Of a DNA stretch of 41,425 bases, positions 33,594-41,425 are shown piece after piece; positions within the stretch are counted from its first letter, which is position 1, and each line of letters opens with the position of its first letter. This DNA is from Pseudomonadota bacterium (GTDB taxonomy: Bacteria; Myxococcota_A; UBA9042; GCA-2863065). The stretch is taken from contig CANMLD010000013.1 in assembly GCA_947498315.1 (NCBI GenBank), positions 1-41,425 on the forward strand. Reading direction: 5' to 3'. Both the position numbers and the translations under genes were made by a program. Under the pieces are notes generated by a model. It saw nothing but the letters and a program-made list of their open reading frames with translations. It was not told the origin of the DNA and did no database searches.

Positions 33594-34375
33594 CGAACAC
33601 CTCGAGGCCACTGCGGATCGGCGTCGCGGGCGCGGCGGGCCGGATGGGGCTCGCCATCAGAAACGCGATCGCAAGCGAACCGGGAGTCATAGCCGGGGCG
33701 CTCTGGGAAGCTCCCGGTCACCACGCCATTGGCTCCGTCGAGCACGGAGTGACCATTGCAGCAGCCCCCCCGTCGGAGCCGAGCACGGTCGACGTCGTAA
33801 TCGACTTCACGTCGCCGGCATCGACACGCGTGCTCCTCGATCACTGCGTACGCCTCGGTACTCCGCTCGTCATCGGCACGACCGGTCTCTCACCCGACGA
33901 CCATGCCGCCATCGACGCCGCTGCCCGGGCTGTTGCGGTGCTACAGGCCGCCAACACCAGCGTAGGCGTGAGCGTGTTACTCCATCTGGTGGAAGAGACC
34001 GCGCGCCTCTTGGGCGACAGCTTCGATCTCGAGGTGGTCGAATCGCACCACCGCCACAAGCGGGACGCGCCCAGCGGTACGGCGCTCGCGCTGGTGTCAG
34101 CGCTGGAACGGGGCCGCGTCGGCCTCGCGCGTACATTTGCTCGTCATGGCGACATCGGGCCACGCCAGCAAAACGAGGTCGGGATACAGACTATACGGGG
34201 TGGCGACGTCATCGGCGAACACACCGTATTCTACCTCGGCAACGGCGAACGGCTCGAGCTCACGCACCGCGCGACCGATCGCAGCCTCTTCGCGAACGGC
34301 GCGCTCAAGGCGGCGAGCTGGCTCGCGGGGCGCCCACCGGGCCGCTACGCGATGCGGGACGCTCTCGGACTCTGA
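33590..34375 (+). CDS. dapB: 4-hydroxy-tetrahydrodipicolinate reductase
   Basis: DapB reduces the DapA product with NAD(P)H. The 261-residue protein has the Rossmann motif GVAGAAGRMG, VIDFTSP, IGTTGLS, then the catalytic segment SHHRHKRDAPSGTA (His and Lys) and RGGDVIGEHTV. The length is normal. The GTG start overlaps the dapA stop as GTGA, indicating translational coupling. It is followed 22 bp later by a MITE. Confidence 0.95.
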   Translation: MTNTSRPLRIGVAGAAGRMGLAIRNAIASEPGVIAGALWEAPGHHAIGSVEHGVTIAAAPPSEPSTVDVVIDFTSPASTRVLLDHCVRLGTPLVIGTTGLSPDDHAAIDAAARAVAVLQAANTSVGVSVLLHLVEETARLLGDSFDLEVVESHHRHKRDAPSGTALALVSALERGRVGLARTFARHGDIGPRQQNEVGIQTIRGGDVIGEHTVFYLGNGERLELTHRATDRSLFANGALKAASWLAGRPPGRYAMRDALGL

Positions 34376-34397
34376 CGCCCCGTCCTGCTCCGACTCA

Positions 34398-34573
34398 GAG
34401 GGTCAGACAAAATGGAGATTGAGTGTACGTCGCGCAATTTTCGACGCAACGAGTTGGCGCCGATAGGCGCGTACTTGAGCGACGAAGACGGGCTCATAGC
34501 CCTTCTAGGAGCGAGAGCAACTCGATGCTCGAAAATTGCCGGCGGACGCCAATCGGAGTTTTGTCTGACCCTC
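34398..34573. mobile_element. Second MITE (176 bp) with 15-bp perfect inverted ends
   Basis: The ends GAGGGTCAGACAAAA (34398-34412) and TTTTGTCTGACCCTC (34559-34573) are perfect inverted repeats. Inner arms GCAATTTTCGA/TCGAAAATTGC and CGAGTTG/CAACTCG pair in nested order, so the element can fold as one hairpin. TCA flanks both sides (34395-34397, 34574-34576), a possible 3-bp duplication. No ORF in it is credible. It lies between convergent dapB and the TIGR02996 gene, and its right-hand TCA is that gene's TGA stop. Confidence 0.8.
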
Positions 34574-35506
34574 TCAATCCAAGATGAAGTGGCTCATCGA
34601 CGGCGGGTGAAAACGCAGCCGCGTCGCGTGGTGGTGCAGCCAGCGCAACGGCCCGTGCTGGGCTTCGAGCTCGGCCCCGAGCTCGGTCCCTTCGAAGTCG
34701 ATGAGACGCCCGTCCTCTTCGACGGGCTGGTCGTGTGGCGCCGAGATGCCGTTTCCAGCGACGTGGAGCCAACGGAGGCGGCTCGAGAGCGGGGACGCGC
34801 ACAACGCGTCGAGGCCGGCGCGGGTGAGGCCATTTCGCCGAAGGTCGAGCCAGCGGAGCGCCTGCAAGTGCTTCGAGCGAGCGAGACGTTCAGCGCCCGC
34901 ATCACCGATGCGGCTGTCGATGAGATCGAGCGAGACGATGCCGTCCAAGATGGCCGTGTCGCAGAGGACGTCGAGGTGCAACTCGGCCTTCGAGAGCGAA
35001 AGCTCGAGCAGCGGCGACACTTTACGAATCGCCCCGGCCCTCATGATGAAGACGCCAGCGTCCGCCTTGACGTGTTGGACGAAGCCCCGCTTCACGGTCG
35101 CTGTTACGCCAAGCGCGCCGACGCCATCGTCGAAGTCTGGGCGTTCAAGGCGCTGCTCTTGAGCGAGCATGACCCCCAGTTGACTGTCATCCATCGCCCG
35201 CTCGGCGGCAGCACGGCGCACCTGGAGACGGATGAACTCGCCACGAGCAGGATCGCCCGTGAGCGCGCCCGCAGCGGCGAGCCGAGGTTGGTCGTCGGCG
35301 GGTGAGGCGAGGATGGGAGCAAGCAACGCGTGTGGAATGGCCAAGGGCACCTCTGGCCGCGTTTCGAGTCGGCGGCTCCGGCACGGCGACTTTAGGCTCC
35401 CATTGAGGCCTGCGCAAACCCCATGCTCGAAGTCGTCTGGGCCGCAGGAGCCTTGACCTGCGCGCTGTAGGCCCGGACACTCCGGAGGTGCGTCCTTCCC
35501 GGTCAC
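34574..35506 (-). CDS. TIGR02996-domain protein with leucine-rich repeats
   Basis: The frame gives up to 310 residues from GTG 35506. Residues about 55-95 (PHALLAPILASPADDQPRLA then GDPARGEFIRLQ) match the TIGR02996 repeat-companion domain known mainly from Myxococcota and Planctomycetes. They are followed by degenerate leucine-rich repeats (IVSLDLIDSRIGDAGAERLA, LQALRWLDLRRNGLTRAGLDAL, LRWLHVAGNGI). The first 50 residues are unlike the family, and the start overlaps the divergent lipoprotein by 19 bp, so GTG 35350 may be the real start. The stop codon is in the MITE target duplication. Cytoplasmic, function unknown. Confidence 0.65.
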   Translation of the reverse strand: MTGKDAPPECPGLQRAGQGSCGPDDFEHGVCAGLNGSLKSPCRSRRLETRPEVPLAIPHALLAPILASPADDQPRLAAAGALTGDPARGEFIRLQVRRAAAERAMDDSQLGVMLAQEQRLERPDFDDGVGALGVTATVKRGFVQHVKADAGVFIMRAGAIRKVSPLLELSLSKAELHLDVLCDTAILDGIVSLDLIDSRIGDAGAERLARSKHLQALRWLDLRRNGLTRAGLDALCASPLSSRLRWLHVAGNGISAPHDQPVEEDGRLIDFEGTELGAELEAQHGPLRWLHHHATRLRFHPPSMSHFILD

Positions 35507-38175
35507 GCCCTGTTTCAGGAACCGGCCTCATTGCAGCTGCTGCGCTGTGCGTGGTGGGCGTCCTCGTGTCGTGCACCGAGACCGATTCATCCACGCCGGT
35601 CGCGGAGGTCTTGCAACTGGACGGCGTCATCTGGGTCGATGTGGCCCTGACGCCTGACTCGGGCCCTCCCGATGCGCCGGTCAAAATAGAAGCTCGCGTG
35701 GTCGGTCCGGCCGACCTCGAGCTGCTGGTCGACTTGCCAGGCCTTGTGTCGAGCCCGTTGACCCGAATCGGGGAAGAAGGCGGTCGGCAAGTCTTCGCTG
35801 CGAACGCCGTGGCGAGGAGCACGCTCGGCCACCAACGCTTTGGAGTTAGAGGGTTCATCTCGGGCCAAAACGCGTTGGGCTATGCGATCTATGATGCCAC
35901 GACGCAGGCGCCCTGCGCAGACGGCGAGCTCCGCGAAGCCGGGCGCTGCGTCCCCAAGTCCTTTGGCCACGCCCTCGAAGCGACGGGCTACGCCCTCATC
36001 TCGCTCGGGCACCCGGCCGGCGTCGACCCGGAGGACAAAGAGATCCGGTCAATGCTGCACCCACGACAGCTGATCCGAATCGGGAACGCGACCGTCGGCT
36101 GCCACTCGGACCACGTCGGCATGGTGTGGCTCGGAGACTACCTCCAAGTGGGGACTTTGCAGTCGGCCATCGACGGCACCCTCACCAACATGGACCAGCT
36201 CTCGGAGGACGACGGGGTAACGTCACGAACGGAGACCCTGTTCAAAGACATCGATCCGGACCTGGGCTTCTGTGAGAACTTCGCGTTCGCGCCACTCGAA
36301 GACGCAGGCCTGACGGGCCTCGAGCAAGGCGTCGTCGGTCTCGGCGTCACCTCGCACGGGGGGACCGGGAACCGAAAGGGTGGCCTCGCGGTCTGGGCGA
36401 TCCCTAACGCGGATGCCCCCAAGTGCGCCGACTGCGAAGCGCGCTTCGACGCGCCGAAGCTCCTGCACCTCTATACGGACGACATCGGCTACGCCGGGGT
36501 CGTGTTCGACGGTGACATCCTTTACGCGGCACGCGAGCCAAGCTCGCTCTCGGTGTTTCGAGTGGATTCGGGCGGTGCCCTGAGCCCCATCGCCGAAGTC
36601 GACGTTCCGGATCTGCGAAGCGTGTGGAAGATCGCCCTGTCTTCGCGTGCGAACGGCCAAAAGATCCTGTTCATCACCGATCCCTCGCCTCCGAAAGACG
36701 ACGTCGTGGCGGTAGAGACAGAAGGGCCGGAGGGCTTCAGCCACTTCAAGCACGAGCACGTCCAACCGGGGGGCCGCCTCTTCAGCGTCGACGTCAGCGA
36801 GCCGGCGGCACCACTACCGCTAGGATGGGGGCCGACCAACGGTGCGACCAAGGGTCTCGCAGTACTGCCAGAGGACATCGTCGCCGTCGCGAACGGTTCG
36901 GCCGGGATCGAGCTGATGGACGTCAGCGACCCAGCGGAGCCGTCGTCCGTGTGGATCGAAGACACCCCGGGTACGGCCAGCAGCGTCGCTTACGCCAACG
37001 GCTACCTGACCGTCGCGGACTGGGACAACGTGCGCTTGTACGATGTTGGGGAGCGGGCGGTGTTGAGGCTCATCGACTCGACCGACATGGGCCTCTTCGC
37101 CGAGCTCTTTGCGACGTTGCAATCGATGCCGGGCCCCGAGCAGCCAGACGCCCCGAGTGGCAGGACCGACGCCGGCGATGCAGACACCGGCCCTGCCTTT
37201 TTGCCTACGGTCGCCATCGGTTTTGTGCAGCTCGAACAAGACGGGACCTTTTACGCTAGCGACCTCGACCGAATCTTCTTTGGCAAGATCGCGGCAGGAG
37301 CGCGAGCCCCGCGACTTCTGCTCCAGGATGGGCGCCGACAGGTTAGAACAGAGGTCGGAGGCGAGACAGACGCGATCCAGGTCAACGTCGTCAACGGCTC
37401 AACCATGCCAACGTGGGTTCGCTTCGACCCGATCACGGGAGCGACGGCGGACAGGTCCCTGGTTCTGGCACCGGGCAGCGCCGGGGTTCTGGAGGTGGAC
37501 GTGGAAACGCCAGCGGGCGGCTCCCCCATCCCACAAGTGACCTTCTCCACGTCAGGGCCGTACCCGGCGACGCGGACCGTTCGACTCGAAGTCATCAAAG
37601 GACAGTTCAACGTCGGAGACCCCGCGCCTCGAATGGCGCTTCCGGCGATCAACTGGTGCGAGGCTGGTGAAGACTGCGATCTGGAAGCTCGGTGCGTAGA
37701 TCTCTACGAAGCGCCATGGCGCGACCGACCTTTCCTGATGGCCGTCTTCACCTCGTGGTGACCCGTCTGCGGTCTGGAGGTTCCAGACCTGATGTCGATG
37801 CTGGAGCGGGAGTTCCCGAACGGTGAGGTGGCCTTCATGGGGCTCAATTGGAACGAATCGCGGGCGGCGATGCAGGACTACCTTCGCGATACGGGCCTTC
37901 GCGTCCCCCTGATGATGGACAGTCAGAGTTTCTGGGATGAAGAGTCACCTGGCTGTGCTGTCATTCCAGAGGGACAGGCGACGCTGTCGAGCCTCTTCTG
38001 GAACAAGATTGGGAGCCCGACGCTCGACCCGCCCTTTCCGACACACATCATCGTCGATCACCATGGAAAGTTCGCGTACCTCGCACGGAACCACAATCCC
38101 GATCGGGTGCTGAAAATGCTGAAGGACCTCGTCGCGCAGCAGGCAGCCGAGAAGGCCACTCAAAAAGACAAGTGA
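35488..38175 (+). CDS. Exported redoxin lipoprotein with one in-frame TGA (candidate selenoprotein, W-U758-P-V-C)
   Basis: From GTG 35488 the frame encodes a lipoprotein signal (VVGVLVSC, Cys29) and a large beta-propeller-like region with LVIVD-type repeats (GIELMDVSDPAEP). A beta-sandwich (about 640-705) is followed by a thioredoxin-like domain beginning FNVGDPAPRMALP (residue 707). At 37759-37761 TGA falls in FLMAVFTSW-TGA-PVCG, where the family has W-C-P-x-C. The same frame then continues 137 codons with the rest of the thioredoxin fold, including cis-Pro FPTHIIVDHHG, to TGA 38173-38175. With Sec758 the protein has 895 residues and resolving Cys761. A SECIS-like hairpin starts 9 nt after the TGA. 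A nonsense mutation is the alternative, but the downstream part has no start of its own that would make a functional protein. Confidence 0.8.
37771..37789 (+). promoter_or_regulatory. Candidate bacterial SECIS hairpin of the redoxin lipoprotein gene
   Basis: GGTCTGGA-GGT-TCCAGACC forms a perfect 8-bp stem with loop GGU. The loop G (37779) is the 18th nucleotide after TGA 37759-37761, the same distance as in the barrel gene on the other strand. The upper stem and loop share AGGTT. The geometry fits SelB recognition; no folding calculation was run. Confidence 0.75.
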
Positions 38176-38328
38176 CGGCGGAGTCGGGGGGCGCGGCCCG
38201 TTGACAGTCAGGGCGGGGGCGTCAATCATCTTTCTGTCCTCGTCCGACCCGGTCCCGAGTCGGCGCGCAAGGTCTGAACGCGCCGGCGCGACGAGCCGGG
38301 CACCGCTACGACTTCAGAAGGGTTCTCC

Positions 38329-38946
38329 ATGGTCGACCTCAGCTCACTCCCCAGCGACATCACCCCTGAGAACTTCTTCACTGAGGTCCTCCCAGAGGTG
38401 CTTGGCGATGTCGAACTTCCATCGGATCTCGGTACCGAGCGAATGCAGTTCAACATCACGGGCGATGGTGGCGCGAGCTACCACATCGGCATCGACAGCG
38501 ACGGCGACCTGACCATCGAGGAGGGACAAGCAAGCGCCCCGCCCATCGCCGTCAGCACGTCGATGGAAGCGTTCCGTTCCATTCTTGCCGGTGACCTCCG
38601 CGACCGCATTCTCGGGGCGACGGGCGCTGTGATGATCGGCCCGAAGCAGCTCCGCAAGGCGTTCATGCCGGACGCCAAGGTCCAGAAGGTCAAGGCGATC
38701 AAGGGTGATGTTCAGATCCGCATCGAAGACGGCGGTGACGTGACGGCGGTCACGACCACGTTTGGCGGCGGGACGCCCAACACCAGTACCCCGGTGTGCC
38801 GAGTCTCCATTGGGGTGCCGTCGATCCTGGAAATCGCACAGAAGAAGGCGAACCCCCAGCAGCTCTTCATGCAGGGTAAGATCCGAATCGAAGGGGACAT
38901 GAACATCGTGTTCCAGCTCATGGGGATCCTGTCGGCGCCTAACTGA
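38329..38946 (+). CDS. SCP2 sterol-binding-domain protein
   Basis: The 205-residue protein starts at ATG 38329 with AGAAGGG upstream. The N-terminal part (to about 110) fits the SCP2 lipid-binding fold: MQFNITGDGGASYHIGIDSD, then LTIEEGQASAPPIAVSTSME and FRSILAGDL. The C-terminal part repeats strands and ends KKANPQQLFMQGKIRIEGDM and NIVFQLMGIL, the typical SCP2 ending. No signal is present, so it is a cytoplasmic lipid or hydrophobic-ligand carrier. It lies 153 bp after the Sec-type lipoprotein and may be a separate unit. Confidence 0.8.
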   Translation: MVDLSSLPSDITPENFFTEVLPEVLGDVELPSDLGTERMQFNITGDGGASYHIGIDSDGDLTIEEGQASAPPIAVSTSMEAFRSILAGDLRDRILGATGAVMIGPKQLRKAFMPDAKVQKVKAIKGDVQIRIEDGGDVTAVTTTFGGGTPNTSTPVCRVSIGVPSILEIAQKKANPQQLFMQGKIRIEGDMNIVFQLMGILSAPN

Positions 38947-39056
38947 TCAGGCAGGCACGCAGGACCGAGCATGAAGGCGATGGCGCCCGCTCAGCCGAAA
39001 TCGAAGGGCGTTTTGAGTTCCCATCGACCGCGCCGTATCTAGAAATTCACCTGACT

Positions 39057-39107
39057 GTCAAGGAGTTGACCACTCCTCCTTGACTCCGTCCATCTCACCA
39101 CTAGACT
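39057..39107 (+). promoter_or_regulatory. Candidate dnaG-rpoD promoter overlapping a 9-bp inverted repeat
   Basis: GTCAAGGAG (39057-39065) and CTCCTTGAC (39076-39084) are perfect inverted repeats 10 nt apart. The right arm overlaps a -35-like TTGACT (39080-39085), followed 16 bp later by TAGACT (39102-39107). It lies about 130 bp before dnaG. The repeat could be an operator or a terminator of the SCP2 gene. The rest of 38947-39233 shows no gene. Confidence 0.4.
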
Positions 39108-39233
39108 CCCCGCTCTTCGCTCGCCCGAAGGCGCGCTGCGTCCCCGGGCAGCGAGTCCAGACGGTGTCAACACGGTGGTGCGGGTCGTTTCGGGCGGCGC
39201 GTAACGGACAAACGGGGCGAGGGGCGGCGTCGG

Positions 39234-41048
39234 GTGAACAACGCGGTTACCGAGCAGATTGTCGGCGAGATGAAGCGACGCACGAGTCTCGTGCAGCTTA
39301 TCGGCGAGCACGTCACGCTGAAGAAGGCGGGGCGTAGTCACGTCGGGTTGTGCCCGTTTCACGCCGAAAGAGGCCCGAGCTTCCACGTCACAGACTCTGA
39401 AGGCTTCTACTACTGCTTCGGGTGCCAAGCGCGCGGCGACGCGATCACGTTTCTGCGCGAATACCTCGGCATGTCATTCCGCGAAGCCCTCGAGCGGCTT
39501 TCAGAGCGCACGGGTGTACCACTGCCCTCGCCGGATGCTGGGCACTCCGATCCGAGCGCGTCACGAGCCGCACGAGAGAGCCGCGATCGGCTCTACGCCT
39601 TGAACCAAGACGCAGCCGCCTTCTACCGAGCTAGCCTTGGACCGGAGGCGGTGTCCTACCTCATCGAGAAGCGCGGACTCACCCCCGACACCATCGAGAC
39701 CTTCGGCGTCGGCTGGGCTGCGGACACTTGGGATTCGCTCAGCGGGCCGGTGCTCAACACCTTTCAGCGCCAACGTGACGCCGTCGTCGTCGGCTTGGTC
39801 GCGCCCCGAGAGGGCGCCGGGCGTGGCCACTACGACCGTTTCCGTGGTCGCGTGATGTTCCCGGTCTACACCATCGCTGGTCAGGTCGCTGGCTTCAGCG
39901 GGCGTACGCTGTCGAGTGACCCGGAGACCCCCAAATACCTGAACTCGCCGGAGTCCGAAGTCTTCTCGAAGGGCGACCTGCTCTTCGGGCTGCATCAGGC
40001 CCGAAAGTTCATCCGCATGCGCGGCCGCGCCATCGTGGTGGAGGGTAACGTCGACGTGCTCTCGATGTCGCAGGCCGGCTTCCTGGAAACCGTCGCGCCT
40101 ATGGGCACGGCGCTTACAGAGGCTCAGTGCCAACTCCTCGTTCGCCTCACGACGCAAGTGGTGCTCGCGTACGACGGAGACAACGCTGGGCAGGCCGCCT
40201 CGCGGAAGGCTGCCCACATCCTTTTGGCGGCAGGGGTCAACGGCCGCGCCGTAACGCTCCCGAGAGGCGAAGACCCCGACTCCTTCGTCCAGAAATTCGG
40301 CGCAGAGGCTTTCGAAGCGCTCATCGCGAACGGGAGACCTCTATTCGACGTGATCGTCGATGAAGCGATGGCTCAGTTCGACGGCAGCGTCCCAGCTAAA
40401 GCTCGGGTGGTCGAGACCCTCGCTCCGTCCTTTAGTCTGCTTGCTACACAGGCCGAGCGTGACTTGTATCGAAAGCGCCTCGCAGCGAGCCTTGGCGTGC
40501 TAGAGGGGGACCTCAACCGGTGGCTGGCCAGCGCGCGTGGCCGTCCGCCCACGAACGATGCTCCGTCGGTCTCCTCATCTCCAACGCTCTCGGCACGACC
40601 TGCGCCGAAGCTGGAGAAGGAGCTCATGGGGCTGCTTCTCCGCCATGCGAGCGCTCTTCTGCCTTTCTGGGACGCTCGTGACACTGGAGACCTCATCACG
40701 CACACCGGAGTCAGAGCTATCCTCGATGCGGCTCAACAGGTCTACGAGAGAGTAGGCGTGCTCGATGGCGCGCTGCTCCTCGAGGCGCTACACGATGCGG
40801 GCCGCGTCGATGCTCAAGCAGCCGTGGTGAGAGTTCTTTCGGCCACAGACCCCTTCGACGGCGATCCGGAGCGGGCGTTCGTGGACCTGTGCGATGCCCT
40901 CGAAGCGCAAGCCCGCGCGCGAGATGATGAACGAAGTCGAGCCGAGCTCGCCCGCCTCAGTGTGGACGATCCGCTCGAAGCGCTACGGCGCATGGAAAAC
41001 ACCGCGGCCTCACGGGCTGTGGACAACCGCGGTCTCAGTGGAGGCTAG
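39234..41048 (+). CDS. dnaG: DNA primase
   Basis: DnaG makes RNA primers for replication. The 604-residue protein starts at GTG 39234. The zinc domain has CPFH and CFGC (within about residues 39-65). The catalytic core has YLNSPESEVFSKGDLLFGL, and the TOPRIM motifs are IVVEGNVDVLSM and AYDGDNAGQAASRKA. The C-terminal helicase-interaction region (about 455-595) is present but diverged. Family usually has EGY where this has EGN in the first TOPRIM motif; the acidic residues are kept. It ends 1 bp before the next GTG, the normal dnaG-rpoD arrangement. Confidence 0.95.
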   Translation: MNNAVTEQIVGEMKRRTSLVQLIGEHVTLKKAGRSHVGLCPFHAERGPSFHVTDSEGFYYCFGCQARGDAITFLREYLGMSFREALERLSERTGVPLPSPDAGHSDPSASRAARESRDRLYALNQDAAAFYRASLGPEAVSYLIEKRGLTPDTIETFGVGWAADTWDSLSGPVLNTFQRQRDAVVVGLVAPREGAGRGHYDRFRGRVMFPVYTIAGQVAGFSGRTLSSDPETPKYLNSPESEVFSKGDLLFGLHQARKFIRMRGRAIVVEGNVDVLSMSQAGFLETVAPMGTALTEAQCQLLVRLTTQVVLAYDGDNAGQAASRKAAHILLAAGVNGRAVTLPRGEDPDSFVQKFGAEAFEALIANGRPLFDVIVDEAMAQFDGSVPAKARVVETLAPSFSLLATQAERDLYRKRLAASLGVLEGDLNRWLASARGRPPTNDAPSVSSSPTLSARPAPKLEKELMGLLLRHASALLPFWDARDTGDLITHTGVRAILDAAQQVYERVGVLDGALLLEALHDAGRVDAQAAVVRVLSATDPFDGDPERAFVDLCDALEAQARARDDERSRAELARLSVDDPLEALRRMENTAASRAVDNRGLSGG

Positions 41049-41049
41049 T

Positions 41050-41425
41050 GTGACGCAGGGGACGGACACGGTGGGGATAAGCGTAGACGGTGGGGAGGCG
41101 AAGGCGACCCCGTCGGCTGTCCAGGATGGAACGCTGTCGGTGATGACTGCCAACACGACGGCATCCGAAGGTGGGGCCGACGGTCACGTCGGTGGTGCAC
41201 CTGACGTGCCGGGGGCGCACGTGACCGACGGCGACCCGAGCGCAACCGGTAACCTTGATGAGGGGACTGTGAGTTCAGCCGCTTCAGAAGCAGCATCGCC
41301 GAAAGGCAACGCCGCGACGAAAGCCAAGTCCCCGGTGAAAGCAAAAGACGGCGACGCCGCTCTAGCGCCGAGTCCGAGCGATGCCACCGCGTCACCGAGC
41401 GATGCCACCGCGTCACCGAGCGATG
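41050..41425 (+). CDS. rpoD: Probable RNA polymerase sigma factor RpoD, N-terminal extension only
   Basis: From GTG 41050 the frame is open to the window end (125 codons). The visible part is low complexity in Ala, Asp, Gly, Ser, Thr and Lys and carries no sigma region. The name rests on position immediately after dnaG and on the known habit of this group to put a long Ala/Lys/Pro-rich tract before region 1.1. A 21-bp tandem repeat encodes P-S-D-A-T-A-S near the edge. An unrelated low-complexity protein cannot be excluded. Confidence 0.5.
   Translation, partial: MTQGTDTVGISVDGGEAKATPSAVQDGTLSVMTANTTASEGGADGHVGGAPDVPGAHVTDGDPSATGNLDEGTVSSAASEAASPKGNAATKAKSPVKAKDGDAALAPSPSDATASPSDATASPSD
41374..41425 (+). 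repeat. 21-bp tandem repeat in the probable rpoD start
   Basis: The unit CCGAGCGATGCCACCGCGTCA occurs twice exactly (41374-41394, 41395-41415) and a third copy runs into the window edge. Confidence 0.85.

Noticed and set aside
34413-34558. A coding region inside the second MITE
   Set aside because: Frames crossing it run through the inverted ends and have no family sequence; the nested palindrome explains the segment.
37792-38175. A stand-alone 127-residue gene after the redoxin TGA
   Set aside because: It begins in the middle of a thioredoxin fold, is in the same frame as the upstream part, and the SECIS-like hairpin sits exactly before it.

Overview
The window is high-GC bacterial chromosome. 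Ribosomal protein L20/L35, parAB and dnaG are ordinary bacterial types. Between them lie many exported Cys-rich lipoproteins with Asp/Gly/Thr/Ser-rich linkers, a TIGR02996-type leucine-rich protein, GTG/TTG starts and 4-bp ATGA/GTGA gene overlaps. This mix suggests a member of the Myxococcota (Polyangia or Bradymonadia type). That placement is inference from gene style, not from a marker-gene tree.

Layout. 1-1668: end of an exported Cys-rich protein, then glutathione reductase (gor). 1671-2542: a vapBC toxin-antitoxin island flanked by a 52-bp duplication of the gor 3' end. 2593-6440 (minus): rnj-engB-rimI-prmC operon. 6491-9504 (minus): a HMA-thioredoxin lipoprotein, a beta-barrel gene that reads through two in-frame TGA codons, and a Cys-rich lipoprotein. 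9582-11485: DnaA box, promoter, parS-like sites and parAB. 11534-13809 (minus): a GNAT-fold protein and an outer-membrane barrel. 14023-15566 (minus): tRNA-Pro, ihfA, rplT, rpmI, tRNA-Val. 15933-18652: hypothetical protein plus two lipoproteins. 18653-18825: a MITE. 18826-21763 (minus): NodB-like/SnoaL-like protein and a Cys-rich lipoprotein. 21890-23379: lipoprotein and trmH. 23371-27506 (minus): secreted protein, Cys-rich lipoprotein, selD, glycosyltransferase. 27642-31598 (minus): ECF sigma, membrane anti-sigma-like protein, ChaN-like lipoprotein. 31894-34375: HEAT protein, dapA, dapB. 34398-34573: a second MITE. 34574-35506 (minus): TIGR02996/LRR protein. 35488-38175: a long redoxin lipoprotein interrupted by one TGA. 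38329-41425: SCP2 protein, dnaG and the start of a probable rpoD.

The most interesting result is a likely selenoprotein set that stop-codon-based gene calling would split. At 37759-37761 a TGA sits exactly where the first Cys of a thioredoxin-type W-C-P-x-C motif belongs, and the frame runs on through a complete thioredoxin fold. At 8735-8737 and 8726-8728 two TGAs, two codons apart (U-A-A-U), lie at the signal-peptide/mature junction of a beta-barrel gene whose GTG start is coupled (GTGA overlap) to the HMA-thioredoxin gene. After 37761 and after 8726 there is a perfect hairpin with apical loop GGU whose first G is exactly the 18th nucleotide after the TGA. This is the geometry expected of a bacterial SECIS element. 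The window also encodes SelD, the source of selenophosphate, in an overlapping operon with two exported proteins. Selenocysteine insertion itself is inferred; no selA, selB or tRNA-Sec is visible here.

A second theme is insertion at convergent gene ends. The vapBC island and both MITEs each sit between convergent genes, and the duplicated target preserves the flanking reading frames.
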